Positions 34,886 to 47,262 of a stretch of 64,000 bases of DNA are shown piece by piece; the stretch's first letter is position 1; each line of letters begins with the position of its first letter. Location: NCBI RefSeq assembly GCF_030247195.1, contig NC_080671.1:184367725-184431724 (forward strand). Direction: 5' to 3'. This DNA is from Topomyia yanbarensis (taxonomy: Eukaryota > Arthropoda > Insecta > Diptera > Culicidae). A program made the translations under genes and the position numbers. The notes below the pieces were generated by a model, which saw only the letters and a list, made by a program, of their open reading frames with translations, ran no database searches and was not told where the DNA came from.

Positions 34886-36525
34886 TTAAAAAACGCTTTT
34901 AATCCACCTAACAGTGTGATGAGACATTTCTTATAACTCTTATCACTCTCTTCTGATATTATATCGTATGAGAACATTTAAAACTTGATGCTTCGCGATG
35001 TTTTTGATAACACATACTACATGGGATAGTGGCAGGACTCAGAGAATCGCTCAAATCAGCATAGGACAACATCAGTGCTAGAAATCTCAAACCAAATCAA
35101 TGGGAAAGCGAAAAAATGGCCCATAAAATAGACATACAAACGAATTATTGCTAATGCTCTGTTAATAAAATATCTAAATTCCTCAATCAATGCATTGTGG
35201 TGGGAAAACTGAATTTTCTGTATATTGTACTGAGCCAAAAAATTGATTTTTTTTCGAATCGAAATGAAGTTTATACTTTACTCAAATTTCCAACGCGACT
35301 GAGACCTAAAAATCAACGCTTTTTCTGAAAAAAAGCGACACTAGCAGTGACACCATTCAAAGAAAATCAACAGTGAATATTTCCAGACTTGGTTTTATTT
35401 CCTATTTAAGAAATATTGTGTTTTTTACATCCTAGATTGCATGATTCAGTGATCGAAACCCAAAACTTCATGAAGTATTTGAAATTATTAAATTAAAATT
35501 TGTGTTTGCTATTGAAATTGACAAAATGATAGTATCGCCCCTTTGACGATTGTTTACTTTTTCGGTCCCACCTATCAGCATTGAAGTATCACCCTTACAT
35601 TTTGTTTACAATACCAATTTTACAATTGGTGGGGGTTTGGTGAAAATCGATCTTACTGTCCAAACGGCATAATTCCGAAACCGTAATTTTTGAAGTTTTA
35701 AAATTATGCAGAATTAATTTTTCAGAAAATAGTAACAGAGTTCGTGTTTTTAGCGAATTTGTTGAGACTTTATTGTAGTCATGAATATTAACCTGAGAAA
35801 ATTCACCATAAATACTTCTTGGACGATATACCGTCAAAATTATTTTATCAAATGATGCGCTGTTTAACGTTTGTAAAACTCATCGAAGATACTAAACCTC
35901 CAAAATTGGCGGCTTAAAAATGATGTTATCTTGACCTTAAATTACTGTTTTTGAACATTTGACCTATACATATATTTGGTCATACAACAAAAATCAATTT
36001 CTCATTAAAATCGATCAGGACCTGCTAGAATCGAATGGAAATCGTCATTTTTCATAAATTTCTCTCTACATTCGGAAAGTGTTATCCTCGTTATTAATCA
36101 TATTACGTTTGCGTCTCAACTCGACGCATTCCCAACATATAAACCTGTTTTAATCCACCTAGTGGTGCAATTGTGCTTGTCTCACTTGTCCAGACTACTA
36201 TGGTTATGTTCAATAAAATGGTGGAAATGAATATTTCATGTTCAGTACGATTTGCACATACATACAATGGATCGACAGCCACGATCTTGAGATACTATGT
36301 GATACTGAAACATCGCTTGACCGCCGCTGGTTTCAAGCGATGTTTCATTATCACATAGTAAGATCCGGGAGGTCCGGGTCCTGCCGAAAATTTTCAACTT
36401 GTTAAGAAATTTTAAACTAGTTTTATTTTTAAAGTAGCAACCACTCACTGCATACTCCCTCCGGGCCGGTATGATTGACGATTTTTAGAGTGATTGCATA
36501 ACCTTTCTGTATGAGAAAGGCAAAA

Positions 36526-36693
36526 GGGGATGGGCGTGGCGTAGTTGGTAAATCGATTGCCTTGTACGCAGCGCACCTGGGTTCGAGTCCCGACCCCGCA
36601 CATAGGGTTAGAAATTTTTCACAATAGATTTTTCTAACCCGAAGAGGCGAATGACCTTAAGGTTAAAACCTCTATAATCGAAATAAAAAAAAA
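36526..36693 (+). mobile_element. tRNA-derived SINE with 12-bp target duplication
   Basis: RNA polymerase III boxes are clear: A box TGGCGTAGTTGG at 36537-36548 and a perfect B box GGTTCGAGTCC at 36580-36590. A tRNA-unrelated body follows (TTTTTCTAACCCGAAGAGGC) and the element ends in an A-rich tail. It is flanked by AGAAAGGCAAAA at 36514-36525 and 36694-36705. The homologous blocks at 5700-5720, 8755-8775 and 63440-63460 show this site once, without the insertion. At 168 bp it is a full-looking copy. Feilai-type SINEs of Aedes are the nearest known kind, but I cannot confirm the family. Confidence 0.9.
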
Positions 36694-38546
36694 AGAAAGG
36701 CAAAAATGTACCAAAGTCCAAAAAAATCAATTTTTGTCAAACATTATTTTTTTTCGAGTTTACATCAAATCTCGATGTTTCATGCATTATAAAGTCATTT
36801 GGCATCAAAAATACAAATTTGATTTAGAAAATTTTTCATTTCAGTTTATATGGGAATTTGCTGTGTGATTGCACTCTTCAACTCGTAACTCCGGAACCGG
36901 AAGTCCAATCAATAAAAAATCAATTGCAGCCGATGGGAAGGTTGTACCTTTCATTTGAGACTAACTTTGTGCAAATCGATCCAGCCATCTCTGAGAAACA
37001 GAAGTCACATATTTTTCCACATACACACATACATACACACAGACATTTTCCGATCTCGATGAACTGAGTCGATTGGCATATGACACTCGGCCCTCCCGGT
37101 CGGGATTAGATTGACGAATTTTAGAGTGAATGAGAAAGGCAAAAACATTTTTAGCAAATGTTGAAAGTTATGCATTTTTTGGAGCGCAGTTCTATGTTTC
37201 ATAGACATTAAATCAATTTTTACTTCGCTTCCTATTAAATAAAGACCCTTATTACAGTACATCTCTGCAAAAGCGAGCTCAATTTGAAAAGAAATCTGAG
37301 GATCATGATTGAAAACAGAACTCTGGAATTTTCTATTGGAATGTTTTCAGACAGGATTTTGATATTGATGCAATTAGACAACTGTGAAATCAAGACCAAA
37401 AGATCAGTTACATATCAGGACCCCATTCCGACAATTTATCAAAAGTCCTCATGATGTTTGCAACAACAGAATATCAATGTACGGATCAGATAATTGTTAT
37501 TGTAATATTGAATTAAATCAGTCCGCATCAATAAATTTTCAACTTCAATCCAATTTTTTTGTGGGTGTGGTGGGGGGGGGGGCGTTTTATGGTGTTAAAC
37601 CCCAAAACCTTCCCTTGGCTACGCCGTTGCTTGGACTTAGTTATTTCGCTTTTCATTTTCCAATATGTTTCAGATCGATCCGATGGTCATAAGTTAGAAA
37701 AATTGCAGTCAGAAGGTTCGCACAAATGAACATTTTTGCACTGATAAGTTATCAAGTTCCTTCCAGACAACTTGGAAGTGTTCGGTGATTATTTCTAGCG
37801 GTTGTAGATAGAAAAATGAAATACAAAATTCGTTTTATCGAAATAATGTTTGGCTTATTTCAATGTATTATTACTATATTGAGCAATAAATAGGCGACAA
37901 AGAGTAATCCACAAACAACAAACCATAACTTTTAAAGTATTCAAAATAGATATTTGAAGTCTTCAGTAAAGTTATTTGCAAAAGTAAGAGCTACAAATTT
38001 GCTGAAGGCATCATTTCGATATAATCACTTCCAAGAAAATTTGGGAAAATATCTCACTCATAGGGGGATTAATCAGCAAAAGCACAATACCAAAAGAAAG
38101 GGCATATTGCCTCCATTAAATTCACCGAAGATACTATTGACCTAAAATAAGCCGTTTTGGCATTAAAAATAGATTACATGTTTTTGGTCATATTTCTGGC
38201 AATGGGAAATGATAAAAATCTTTCGTCCGCATTTAATGTTAAATATCTCTTTTGATAATAGTCCGATTTCAACAATCTATAGCTTGTTCGAAAGGTATTC
38301 GTTAAAGCTGTCTAAAAACATATAAATTGCTATTCTATATAGTCAATTTCGGCAGATAATTCAAAAAAACTGCAAAAAACGCCATTTTTACGCATTCAAA
38401 CATTCATATCTTGGAAACTAAACATCAGAATCAAAAACAAATTAATAGCGTTCATACTGTTTTTTAGTTCTTTCATTTAAAATTGGTTTGGATAAGATCG
38501 GTTCAGCCATTGCTGAGAAACACGAATGAGAATTTGTCCGTTACAT

Positions 38547-38585
38547 ACACACACACACACAGACACACACACACACACACACAGA
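38547..38585 (+). repeat. (AC)n microsatellite in inverted block A
   Basis: Counterpart of the TG run at 6973-7018, here interrupted by two AGAC units. It lies inside the composite repeat, copy 3. Confidence 0.95.
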
Positions 38586-38712
38586 CATTGTCCCAAATCG
38601 TCGAGCTGAGTCGATTGGTATATAAAACTCGGCCCTCCGGGCCTCGGAAAAAATCTTGAAAGTTTGAGCGAATTCTATACATTTCTTTTATAAGAAATGT
38701 AAAAAAATTCTA

Positions 38713-39185
38713 ACCGTCAACATCACATAATTTCGAAACTATCAACTTTAACAACCTCGAATAAGCCTTCCAACATGTGAAAGCGCATTTTTTTATATAA
38801 TAATTTAGGTTATGAAATCTCCTAGAAGTAGTTATGGAGAAGTAACTCTTCTAAAATAGTTAGAGATTTGGTGGCTTGAGTAAAGTTGTTGATAATAATG
38901 TAATTTTATAAATCTTTGTTGAAAATATGACAGCTACATTAAAGCAACATATCAAGATACAAAACAATATTTAAGAAATTCTCTTAAACAAGTTCTTTTC
39001 AATAAAACTAGACTTTAGATATTACCTTGAATAAAATGTGAATTTTATTGTTTATACGCAGCAGAAGAAATTTATCAATTAATTTAATTTAAAGTTTTCT
39101 TTCACATATAGTCTAATATATTTCGATACTCTGAACACATGGAGTATTTATATCTTCTTCACAATTAGTTATGGTCTTCAACAAA
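38713..39185. other. No feature recognised
   Basis: AT-rich sequence between the composite repeat and the next SINE. No frame or repeat was noticed. Confidence 0.35.
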
Positions 39186-39342
39186 GTTTTGTTTCTTTTT
39201 GGTTATAGAGGCGTTAACCTTAGGGTCATTGGCCTCTTTTTGCTGGATAAAAAATTTCCAACCTTATGTGCGGGGGTTAGAAATCGAATCTAGGTGAAAT
39301 TCGTAGAAGCTAATCGACTCATCAACTACGCTTTGCCCGCCG
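39186..39342 (-). mobile_element. tRNA-derived SINE, minus copy, diverged
   Basis: The reverse complement aligns with 36526-36693: an A-box-like GCGTAGTTGATGAG, a degraded B box AGATTCGATTTC, then CCCCGCACATAAGGTT, AGAGGCCAATGACCCTAAGG and an A-rich end at the left. Mutations in both boxes suggest an older insertion. Target duplications are not clear. Confidence 0.8.
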
Positions 39343-39952
39343 CATTCAACCAAGTTGCTTGAAATAGCATTTTCGCAAACTTTGCTGGACATTAAATCTT
39401 GAACTAAATTTGTTAGAAGAATAAAAACTTTACAGTTACTTCTAGGAGGATTAACCTCAAAAATTATCTTATTAGAAGATGTGTTGCTTTACGTTGTAAT
39501 GTACTTCAAAGATGCTAAACATCCAAAGTTGACAGTTCCGAAATTATGTGATCGGGACCGTAAACATTTTTTTAAGCAGCAATTTCGCTTTTTTTCGCTA
39601 TTAAAGCTCAACTCCAAAACGAGTCCTCGTAAACAACATTTCATTACACCATTCAATTGAACATTCAAATAAACATCATTAATAGTCACTAACTCGAAAT
39701 ATTTTGAAAATTTTAATGTTTCCTATCTTATCCTTAGAGGCTATTTAGATAATTAATTATACAAGAAAAATCTAATGCTCATAAAAACCGATCCCGACCA
39801 AACGGAAAAGGTAATTTTTCAACATTTTCCTTCTACTTTCCAAAATATTTTTATCAACTCTACGTATTTTTAAAAAATACATTTTAGTAAATATTGAATC
39901 ACCATGATTGTACGATCCCTAATCATATTCAAATTGTTTTAAACGTAACATG
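39343..39952. other. No feature recognised
   Basis: AT-rich sequence. The frame at 39489-39689 minus has no domain. The right end is the target site of the palindromic element. Confidence 0.35.
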
Positions 39953-39960
39953 GTGATGGT

Positions 39961-41145
39961 TAGACTGCCCAGAATAAAAATGAATTTTTGAAAACATAAT
40001 CGGCCCACCCCTGATTCGATTCCTAGTCCCACCAGGAGTTCTTGCACCAAATTTGAAACAAATCGGACAAGTCTAGCTACCGGACCAACGTGCCTGAAGT
40101 TTGTATGAGATTTTTCGACAATTTATATGGCGAAAACCCACTAACTCGCATTTTTGCCGCTAGGTGGCACTGCATGCATCTTTATGCATGTTTATTATCA
40201 CTGTAAGTGAAAATAATAAAGATAATGTAATTGGCTACAACTTTGTCGAAGACTGCTAGTCAATCCGGCTTTGGTAGAAGAAGTTATTAAAATTTTAACG
40301 AAGTGATATCTGAGTCAGTTTTCCATGGGGCCTAGTAGTGCATGGTTGTGTATCAATACTCGATTCCCACGAACTATACATTTTTGTGAAATAATCGTTA
40401 GGTTTGTCTCAATGGTATGTTCAGAAGAATTATACCACATAATACGATTTATGTTTTGGTTGGAAAATTTTAGTTCCAACTGTGACCGCATAGAGGGCGC
40501 CAACACTCACTTTTCATAGAAGAGAGATAGTATCGGAATGTTCTGGAGAATTATTGCAAAATGCCTGTTCTACAACTTTGTGGAAGACACCTAATTTCTA
40601 TCTCTCTCTGTTGAAAAGTTAGTGTTAGCGCCCTCTATGCGGTACAATGTGGAACTAAAATTTTCTAACCAAAACATGACTCCTATTATTTACTACAATT
40701 CTTCTGAACATACTATTGAGCTAAATCTAACGGTTATTTCACAAAAATGTTTAGTTCGTGGGAATCGAGTACTGATATACAACCGTGCACTGCTAGACCC
40801 CATGAAAAACTGACTCAGACATCACTTCGCTAAAAGTTTAATAACTACTTTTAACAAAGCCGGATTCACTAGCAGCCTTCGACAAAGTTGTAGACAATTA
40901 AATTATCTTTCTTATTCTCACTTACAGTGATAATACGATGCGAACAGTGCCACCTAGCGACGAAAATGTGAGCAAGTGGCTTTTCTCCATGTAAATTGTC
41001 GAAAAATCTCATACAAACTTCAGGCATGTTGGTCCGGTAGCTAGACTTGTCCGATTTGCCTCAAATTTGGAACAAGTACTCCTGGTAGGACTAGAAATCG
41101 ACTCAGGGGTGGGCCAATATGGGTCATTTTTTTCCTGTCACTCTA
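39961..41145. mobile_element. Palindromic hAT-like foldback element with 8-bp target duplication
   Basis: GTGATGGT flanks it directly at 39953-39960 and 41146-41153. The ends TAGACTGCCCAGAATAAAAA and, reversed, TAGAGTGACAGGAAAAAAAT are inverted repeats fitting the short hAT terminal pattern (T/C-A-G-N-G or close). The two halves (to about 40520 and from about 40585) are diverged reverse complements throughout, so the element is almost one hairpin of ~560-base arms. Matching 63-codon frames on opposite strands (40315-40506 and 40622-40813) are a by-product of the symmetry. No transposase is present. About 1.19 kb. Confidence 0.85.
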
Positions 41146-41153
41146 GTGATGGT

Positions 41154-42154
41154 GTAAAAGGAAGTACCTTAGCATAAATTCCTAAAAAATCACCGCGATT
41201 CCAGTTACAAGGAAAAAGTCAGACTAGAGCTACCTATCTGCCGTTAGCTCACTATCTAGGAGTAAAAGTAGATAACAAACTACTGGGGAATCAGCAAAAC
41301 AAAAGAACTACCGAAAAAGTCTTAAGGAGGTTTCCTCATTAGTGCACTGCAGTGGCTTCAAACAACAAAAATCGATAGACAAACTCTAGGTTCCGACTAG
41401 GTTCACTATGTATGAGATTAACATTGCGATTGCAGCAATCTATCATTAAGCACATGGTATCATGACTAAACATACAAATACACTACATGCAGAAAATGTC
41501 ACAACTTTGTAATGTATTCTTTATTGTAGTAGTTTAATAAACATCCAGTATCACTTTAACTGATCAACCACCAAGATCGCGCGATTGTTTGATTCTCAAT
41601 TTACGCCACTTACATCCATTTATCGCGCTGAAGAACCCATCCATGAATGCAAAGTAAACATGCCACCGTGATTTCGAGCCCATGCGCATAACCATAACAA
41701 ACCCGCACTCAACTCATTGTTGATCTAAAGCAATTGGTTTAATTCATTTGGCCGAGTCGTCACTGAAAACATAAACCATAAATGCGACGTACCGACTCAT
41801 TCACGATAAACACACCTCCCACGTTATTCGGCGAACGAGATATGTCGGGATAAACAAAACCAAATCAAAAGGCACGATTAGTCTTCCTGTGGCCACTGCT
41901 GCAATCCACGCTCGCGCATTACACACACTGATGTAGTTAAAAAAATAACAGCATATCTTTGGATTGTTTGGACCGTCGATGCATTCGTATCCGTAGGCTC
42001 ATATTCTTATGATTATGAAAACAACTGTAGCGTTTCGATTTTCACAAACAAAACTGATTATGATATGATGCCTGACCGCGAAATGGTTGCGAGAAATTGA
42101 AATTTCACGAAACAAATCATCTAAGATTGGAATATGTGGATTAAGTTTGAACTA
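41154..42154. other. Unassigned, possibly low-copy sequence
   Basis: No repeat similarity within the window. The part 41560-41950 has balanced composition with GC-containing words (GATCGCGCGATT). It could be intergenic or regulatory DNA, but nothing specific can be assigned. Confidence 0.35.
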
Positions 42155-42275
42155 GGGGACAGGTATAGCGTAGTCGGTAAATCGATTGCCTTGTACCTGT
42201 GTTTGATTCCCAACCCCGCAAAAAAGGTTATTTTTCTAACCCGAACACAGAGGCGAATTACCATATTTGCTATTC
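42155..42275 (+). mobile_element. tRNA-derived SINE, truncated plus copy
   Basis: Same family as 36526-36693: A box TAGCGTAGTCGG, then ATCGATTGCCTTGTAC, a shortened loop missing about nine bases, a degraded B box (GTTTGATTCCC), CAACCCCGCA, and TTTTTCTAACCCGAA. It loses similarity after AGAGGCGAATTACC. Confidence 0.8.
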
Positions 42276-42438
42276 TGGGAATACTTCCTCATAATCTGCA
42301 CCACAATTATGTCCACCAATGACAATCATGAATGTCATATAATATATGGTTAAGGGGTCGCGAAAAACAGTCAATGTTCAACCATTTGCACCCGTCAAAA
42401 AACTTCTTCGAAATTTCAAAAATCGTATTCGGATTTTT

Positions 42439-44472
42439 GATTTTTTTTTTCAATTTGTTTATTTGATAAGGCACGTATGCGTTAGCTTAAAGGTGCCATT
42501 TTTTCATTGTTTTACATTTTGAATTTCTTAAAACTAGGGGGTTACACATTTCAATATTATTTTGTTTTATATAATGAAACTAAAAAAAAACTTTACAGCT
42601 AACTTATACATATAAAAGAGGGTATAATATAATATTCGTAAGATTTGGGGGACGGGTCATTTTGTGTGTTCTTTTTATAGTAATTCACTTTATGATTTTT
42701 AAAAGGGATATTGTAGGAGAAATTAATTATTAACTAAGCGGAACATTTTACAAGCTTATTAACTAGAAATAACTAGAGAGAGTGGTTCAAGATTAGGGGG
42801 AATTAATTAGGGCTATTTTAAAGTAGTGGTACTGTTGTGCATTTCTTAGCGAGATTAAATATTGATCAACTAAAACTAGAAGATAGGGGGGCACATAAGT
42901 TTTGGGAAGATATTCAAGGGGAGAAGGGGGTGAAGTCATACATCTGTGTATCAGAGACATGAGAGGGAGGGTGGACAAGGCTGAAGGGGGGGGGGGAGAT
43001 ATAAACTTTTAGTTTCCGGCATCAGGAATTAACGGCCAACGGATTTTTGATGCTAAGAGTCTTAGAATGTCATGAAACGAGATCTGGTATAATCTCCATT
43101 TGTCGTTTATTGTATTATTAAGGAAATTCGTGATTGGCGAAATGCGGAACTTAAGTATTCTAGCAATGCACAGTGGGACGAGCCCGGACTTAAGTCCATA
43201 TATAAATGTTATGCGATAATCTCGCTAGTATTTTTCTCCTATCTGCTGAGCCTTCGGAGACATTGTTGCGAGATTTTAAGTGATTTGAACGTAAAATGAA
43301 TTTTTGGCAGCTTTTTTAAGGGCATATTTGTAGTGTTTTTTGCATAATTTGACTATAGGAACAACATCCGGTTATTTTTGTTTTTCAAAGAAATGGTTGA
43401 TTTTATGCATTGCATTACAGGGAACCCATACTATCTTCATAGACGTTTCAGGAATAGGAGTTTGTGTTAGTAGGGTAGGTTAGTTAGGAGGAGGTCTATT
43501 AAACTTATACATAATGTATTTTTTTAATCTAAAGTTTTATTTGAAACGGCTCAATGCGTTAGCACAACTGAGTCGTGGGTCTTTTAATTATTTTTTTACA
43601 ATAAGTAAAAATAAAAAAAAAAATTCTAAGAATGTCGGTCTGCCAGATCTTATTGACGCAGTTTGCTGTTGCGTGTTGAGATCCTTTTCCTTGGCGGCGA
43701 AGCCGCTTGGGGGTCATTCAGTCTGCCTTCTCTCGCGTTATCGTTCCCGTCAATGTCATCATCGGTACTGCTTTCTTACTGTTCACGATCAGAGGTTCTT
43801 ATTGGTTTCTTGTTCTTACGGGTCGCTGTTGTATATCCGTCTTCATAGGTATTTGCTTCTTTATTGGCGATGCTAGTTGTTGGTTTGGGAGCGGTTGTCG
43901 TGGTCGTTGTACCTGCAATTGGTTAATTGGATCGTTGTATTTGGTTTATCTGAAGGTGTTGGGGGCTGCTTGTTACAGTTGGCTGTAGTAGATGAGTTTT
44001 GACTAGTTGCTTCGGAGCATGATTCGTTTGATGTAATCTTCATTCGTGCGCGGGCCAGATCATGGATACGCACGTCCACCATGTCATTTTCCATATGCAC
44101 GGGAATCTTGATTCTGGGGTAATTAAATTCGACCTCGTGTTGCATTTTGTTCTTTGCAATGAAGTTTTCGGCCTGTGCTAAGCTTCTAAACGTGATCAAA
44201 ACACAGTTTTACGTGATGTAGCTGAATGTACGTAACTTCAGCGAGATTAAGCTCCATTTTTACTTTAACTAATTGTTCCACTTCCTGAACTGTGTGTCTA
44301 ACACGAGTTTTATTAAAATTGATCGAAATCGTATTATCCTGTAGCACGGCCACTTTTGTTTCATTTGGAAAACTCATTTCACTCCGCAGCCGGGGGCAAC
44401 GATACATTTTGTATGTGCACTGATATAAAACAATAGCTAGCTTGATTCACTGGTGCCTATAGCCGGCTATAG
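42439..44472 (-). pseudogene. Internally deleted non-LTR retrotransposon with both ends
   Basis: On the minus strand the element runs from about 44470 to a poly(A) tail (plus-strand T run at 42440-42450). ORF1 starts MSFPNETK (ATG at 44375-44377) and includes VRIHDLARARM near 44060, with a frameshift near 44200 and a Ser/Thr/Asn-rich tail to about 43870. This resembles ORF1 of I/Loner-type elements. The 3' UTR (42539-43025) matches 14142-14645. The endonuclease, RT and RNase H are absent; the middle (43035-43600) is unassigned. It is a retroposed deletion derivative and cannot move without a helper. Confidence 0.75.
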
Positions 44473-44699
44473 CGTAGCGATTTTTTTTTGCTTCTGCTTT
44501 GTGCGTGGTCAGAAGTTAGACTGTATATAATGTAATGATCACCAAATAAAAAATTTACTTACTCAAAATCTCTTCCATACTTAACCTTCCGGTGAAAGCG
44601 AATTGTTTGACAGTGGCAGTACACATTTGGGAACTTACTTCTCAGCTTTGTGTAATCGAATCCGTAATCATCGGACGCGCTCGAAATTTTCACTATACA

Positions 44700-44740
44700 A
44701 GATACTATAAAGGAGAGAGGCCATCGAGAGCTCAGTGTGT
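44700..44740 (+). promoter_or_regulatory. Candidate TATA/Inr core promoter
   Basis: TATAAAGG begins at 44706 and TCAGTG has its A at 44734, 28 bases downstream, which is canonical spacing for an arthropod core promoter. No clear gene or element body follows on the plus strand. On the minus strand the same segment lies in an 88-codon frame (44559-44822) that contains two consensus GTAAGT donors, near 44633 and 44565, so a minus-strand exon is an alternative reading. Confidence 0.3.
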
Positions 44741-45990
44741 TTGACAGAAGAATTCTGGCCAGCGACAAACGGGAGAACAGCACAGACGCGAAAAACACGA
44801 GTTGTACAAGGTGTTCAAACACGCTAACTTCGAAAGTATGACCGAATACAGTGAGCTAGGCATATAGCGAACATTCTAGCTAAAGTTACCTTCGTCAGAT
44901 AACTTTGAAAAGGTTTCTGGCAGACCCTGCACTTTCTGGTTGCGTGCAATCAAGGAAGATGCACTGACGGCGGATGGGGAAGGAGTCTTGCGGCGCAGGA
45001 CCGAACAACTGGAAGTCTGAAATACATCTATATTAAACGATGTTAATGACACGTTTGCGTGCGGAAGTGTCCGTTATCTGGGAAGTTTCGTAACATCGAC
45101 AATTCTCAAAGTGCCATCAAGCCCATCAAATATAACCTAAATTTTGAACTGAGCCATTTTTATAGCGGATTGAAAGGACGGCACCTTTGGCATAGTGGGT
45201 CTCGGTCCGTCCTACGGGGCAAATTCCAAAATTATCCGTGTGATAAAATTACATCGTAAAATCGCCAAAAATAAGTCACTAGTCGGTTTAGTTAGTGTTT
45301 AGATAACTGTTTGTCATGATTTTTATGGAATTCGAACTTCTAATGCGATAACAACAACGACGCCCGTGAATGCCCGCGATCACACTATACTCATTCGAAA
45401 GCTTTTAATTTTCTCTTTAAAATGAGTATAAGCTAGTTTTGCGAAATCAAAATTTAAAACAACTGTGAATGGAGACGCATGGTTATTACTGATATTGAAT
45501 TTAAATAATCACTTTATAGCTAGAATAATGACACGAATACATGCACAGCTTTCAAATAGCATTGAGAGCATGATCTACAAGGGTTTTACTAGTGATCAAG
45601 AGTAACGAGCCGAGTGGGAAGTATGTTTTTTTAGATGGCAGAGGTATTGATAATGTTTGGAAATCAGTAAATATTTTCAACCATCAGAAATAGATTATAA
45701 AATGTTTCTGGAACTATTTCTTGCTAACTTACGCAATAACTGTCAAATAGAGTGAACACAGTTGAGTTCTAGTCATTTGATGAGACTATTTTGATCCGAA
45801 TTTGCATAGCACTGATATAGCTTAAGGGTATGCGATATTATCCAAATAAAATAACACCATTGTTAAATGAACCATATACAAGAAAAAAAGGTTTTGGATT
45901 TATTTTCATTAAAGATATCAAATAAGCAATCTACATACCTTAAAACACACCTACAAAAAAAATCGTTAACCATCTTGTTGATTAGTGAAT
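44741..45990. other. No feature recognised
   Basis: Mixed-composition sequence without repeat matches in the window. Frame 45059-45259 has no domain. It could be low-copy intergenic DNA or the remains of an LTR. Confidence 0.3.
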
Positions 45991-46219
45991 GTAATTAAAC
46001 ATTCCACTAAGACGCTCAAAATGTTTGTTTTGAAAATGATAGAAAATGTTACCCACTAATGAATTAAATGTTTCAAAATTAGTCGAACACATCTTAGTTG
46101 ATCCGTAAAAACAAAATAGTCATTTCTGAAGCCCCATAATGAGATGTCAATTAATTCGTTTCAATATGGAAAATAAATTCCAAAATTACTATTGAAAAAA
46201 ATCATTATAAAAGACAAAA

Positions 46220-46645
46220 TACTTACTTTTGAGCCACTCTAATAAGTAGTAAAGTTAATTTCTATTTTTACAATTAAAATGGAAATTCAAGGCACAAAAA
46301 CTTCTTTAAAAAAATGTTTAATGTTTGAACCTTCACAAATACATATTTTTTGAGCAACCCTAACGTATAATGAAAAAATTGTTGTGTTAATGTGTTGATA
46401 TCAAAAACGATTTAGCACACGAAAATGAATATACACAAATTTTAAGAGCGATTTCGAAAAAAAATATTTTTGAGACGCCCTAATGAATAGTAAACGCTTA
46501 TTTTTGAATTGTTTTAATATCAAAAACGAATTCAGCGTACCAAAATTACATAAAATCGTCCTATTTGAACCGATTCGGCAAAGTTTGGACTTTAGTCCAC
46601 CTTTTGTTCTAAGTCGTGCCACTGTGCAATGCCCTGAATACATTA
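46220..46645 (+). repeat. Degenerate tandem repeat, ~120-bp unit, three copies
   Basis: The wording TTTTGAG(C/A)(C/A/G)(A/C)C(T/C)CTAA recurs at about 46228, 46346 and 46468, each followed by (A/T)TA(A/G)T then an AT-rich stretch with ATCAAAAACGA in the last two. Similar but weaker phrases (GACGCTCAAAATG, 46012) extend to the left. It is non-coding. Confidence 0.5.
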
Positions 46646-46649
46646 ATTG

Positions 46650-47262
46650 ACTTTCAGGAAGATTGTATCAAGGGTAGTGAAAAAACTGCTTTTTTTGGTT
46701 TTTAAGATAGCTGTTTTTAGGATTTCTCAGTTGAACTTCTTTAGGTTTCAAACCCAATTCTAGGAATTACTTTTCAGGTAAATCTATATGTTTATGTACC
46801 AAAATTGTTCGCTAGAGTTTCAAGTTTCAGTTTCTGCTAAATAGTACCGATTTTGATTCGGTTGGCCTATAAGAATCGGTGTCAGATAGGATTATGTTTG
46901 GTCTACATAGATGAATGCAGATCCGTCATCATAACATAGAAAACTAATATTGAACACAACAAAACAAACTTGAGAATATATATTTATTTTAAACATGGCG
47001 CGATTCCAAGTGTCCAGTGTATTTCGCGTAACACTGAACAATCGACACTGGAGGCTACGTGAATACCTTCCGAAAGATCCGGAACATCCGTGGAACCTTG
47101 TCCTAGAGCTCTGAGATTTTTCGAAAATCTTTTTGGAAATATCATTCGCATGAATTCGTGCTTGTGACTGGGATATGAACCCTGTTGATAATGTAGCAAC
47201 CTTTCGGAGCATCCACAAACCTGCTCTCGAAGTCTTTGGTATTCTCGAATGTTTTTTTCAAT
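46650..47262. other. No feature recognised
   Basis: Overlapping minus-strand frames at 46892-47218 and 46984-47286 are open for about 100 codons each but show no domain. The two frames cannot both be real. Nothing else was noticed. Confidence 0.3.

Larger units (their letters stand above)
34887..38712 (-). repeat. Composite repeat, copy 3 (inverted, internally deleted)
   Basis: Reverse complement of 6849-11895. From right to left: A to about 37715, F to 37275, B to about 36480 (with a SINE inserted), C to 36165, X to 35630, then part of G to 34887. Blocks D/E and about half of G (roughly 1.5 kb as measured in copy 4) are missing, replaced at about 35608-35628 by a short filler containing CCAATTTTACAATTGG. 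The G phrases are partly mutated (CGACACT at 35331). Confidence 0.85.

Noticed and set aside
36531..36600. A tRNA gene with A and B boxes
   Set aside because: It continues into a non-tRNA body and A-rich tail with a 12-bp target duplication, so it is a SINE; related copies lie at 39186 and 42155.
40315..40813. Two related 63-codon genes on opposite strands
   Set aside because: They are mirror images produced by the palindromic hAT-like element, with no independent coding evidence.
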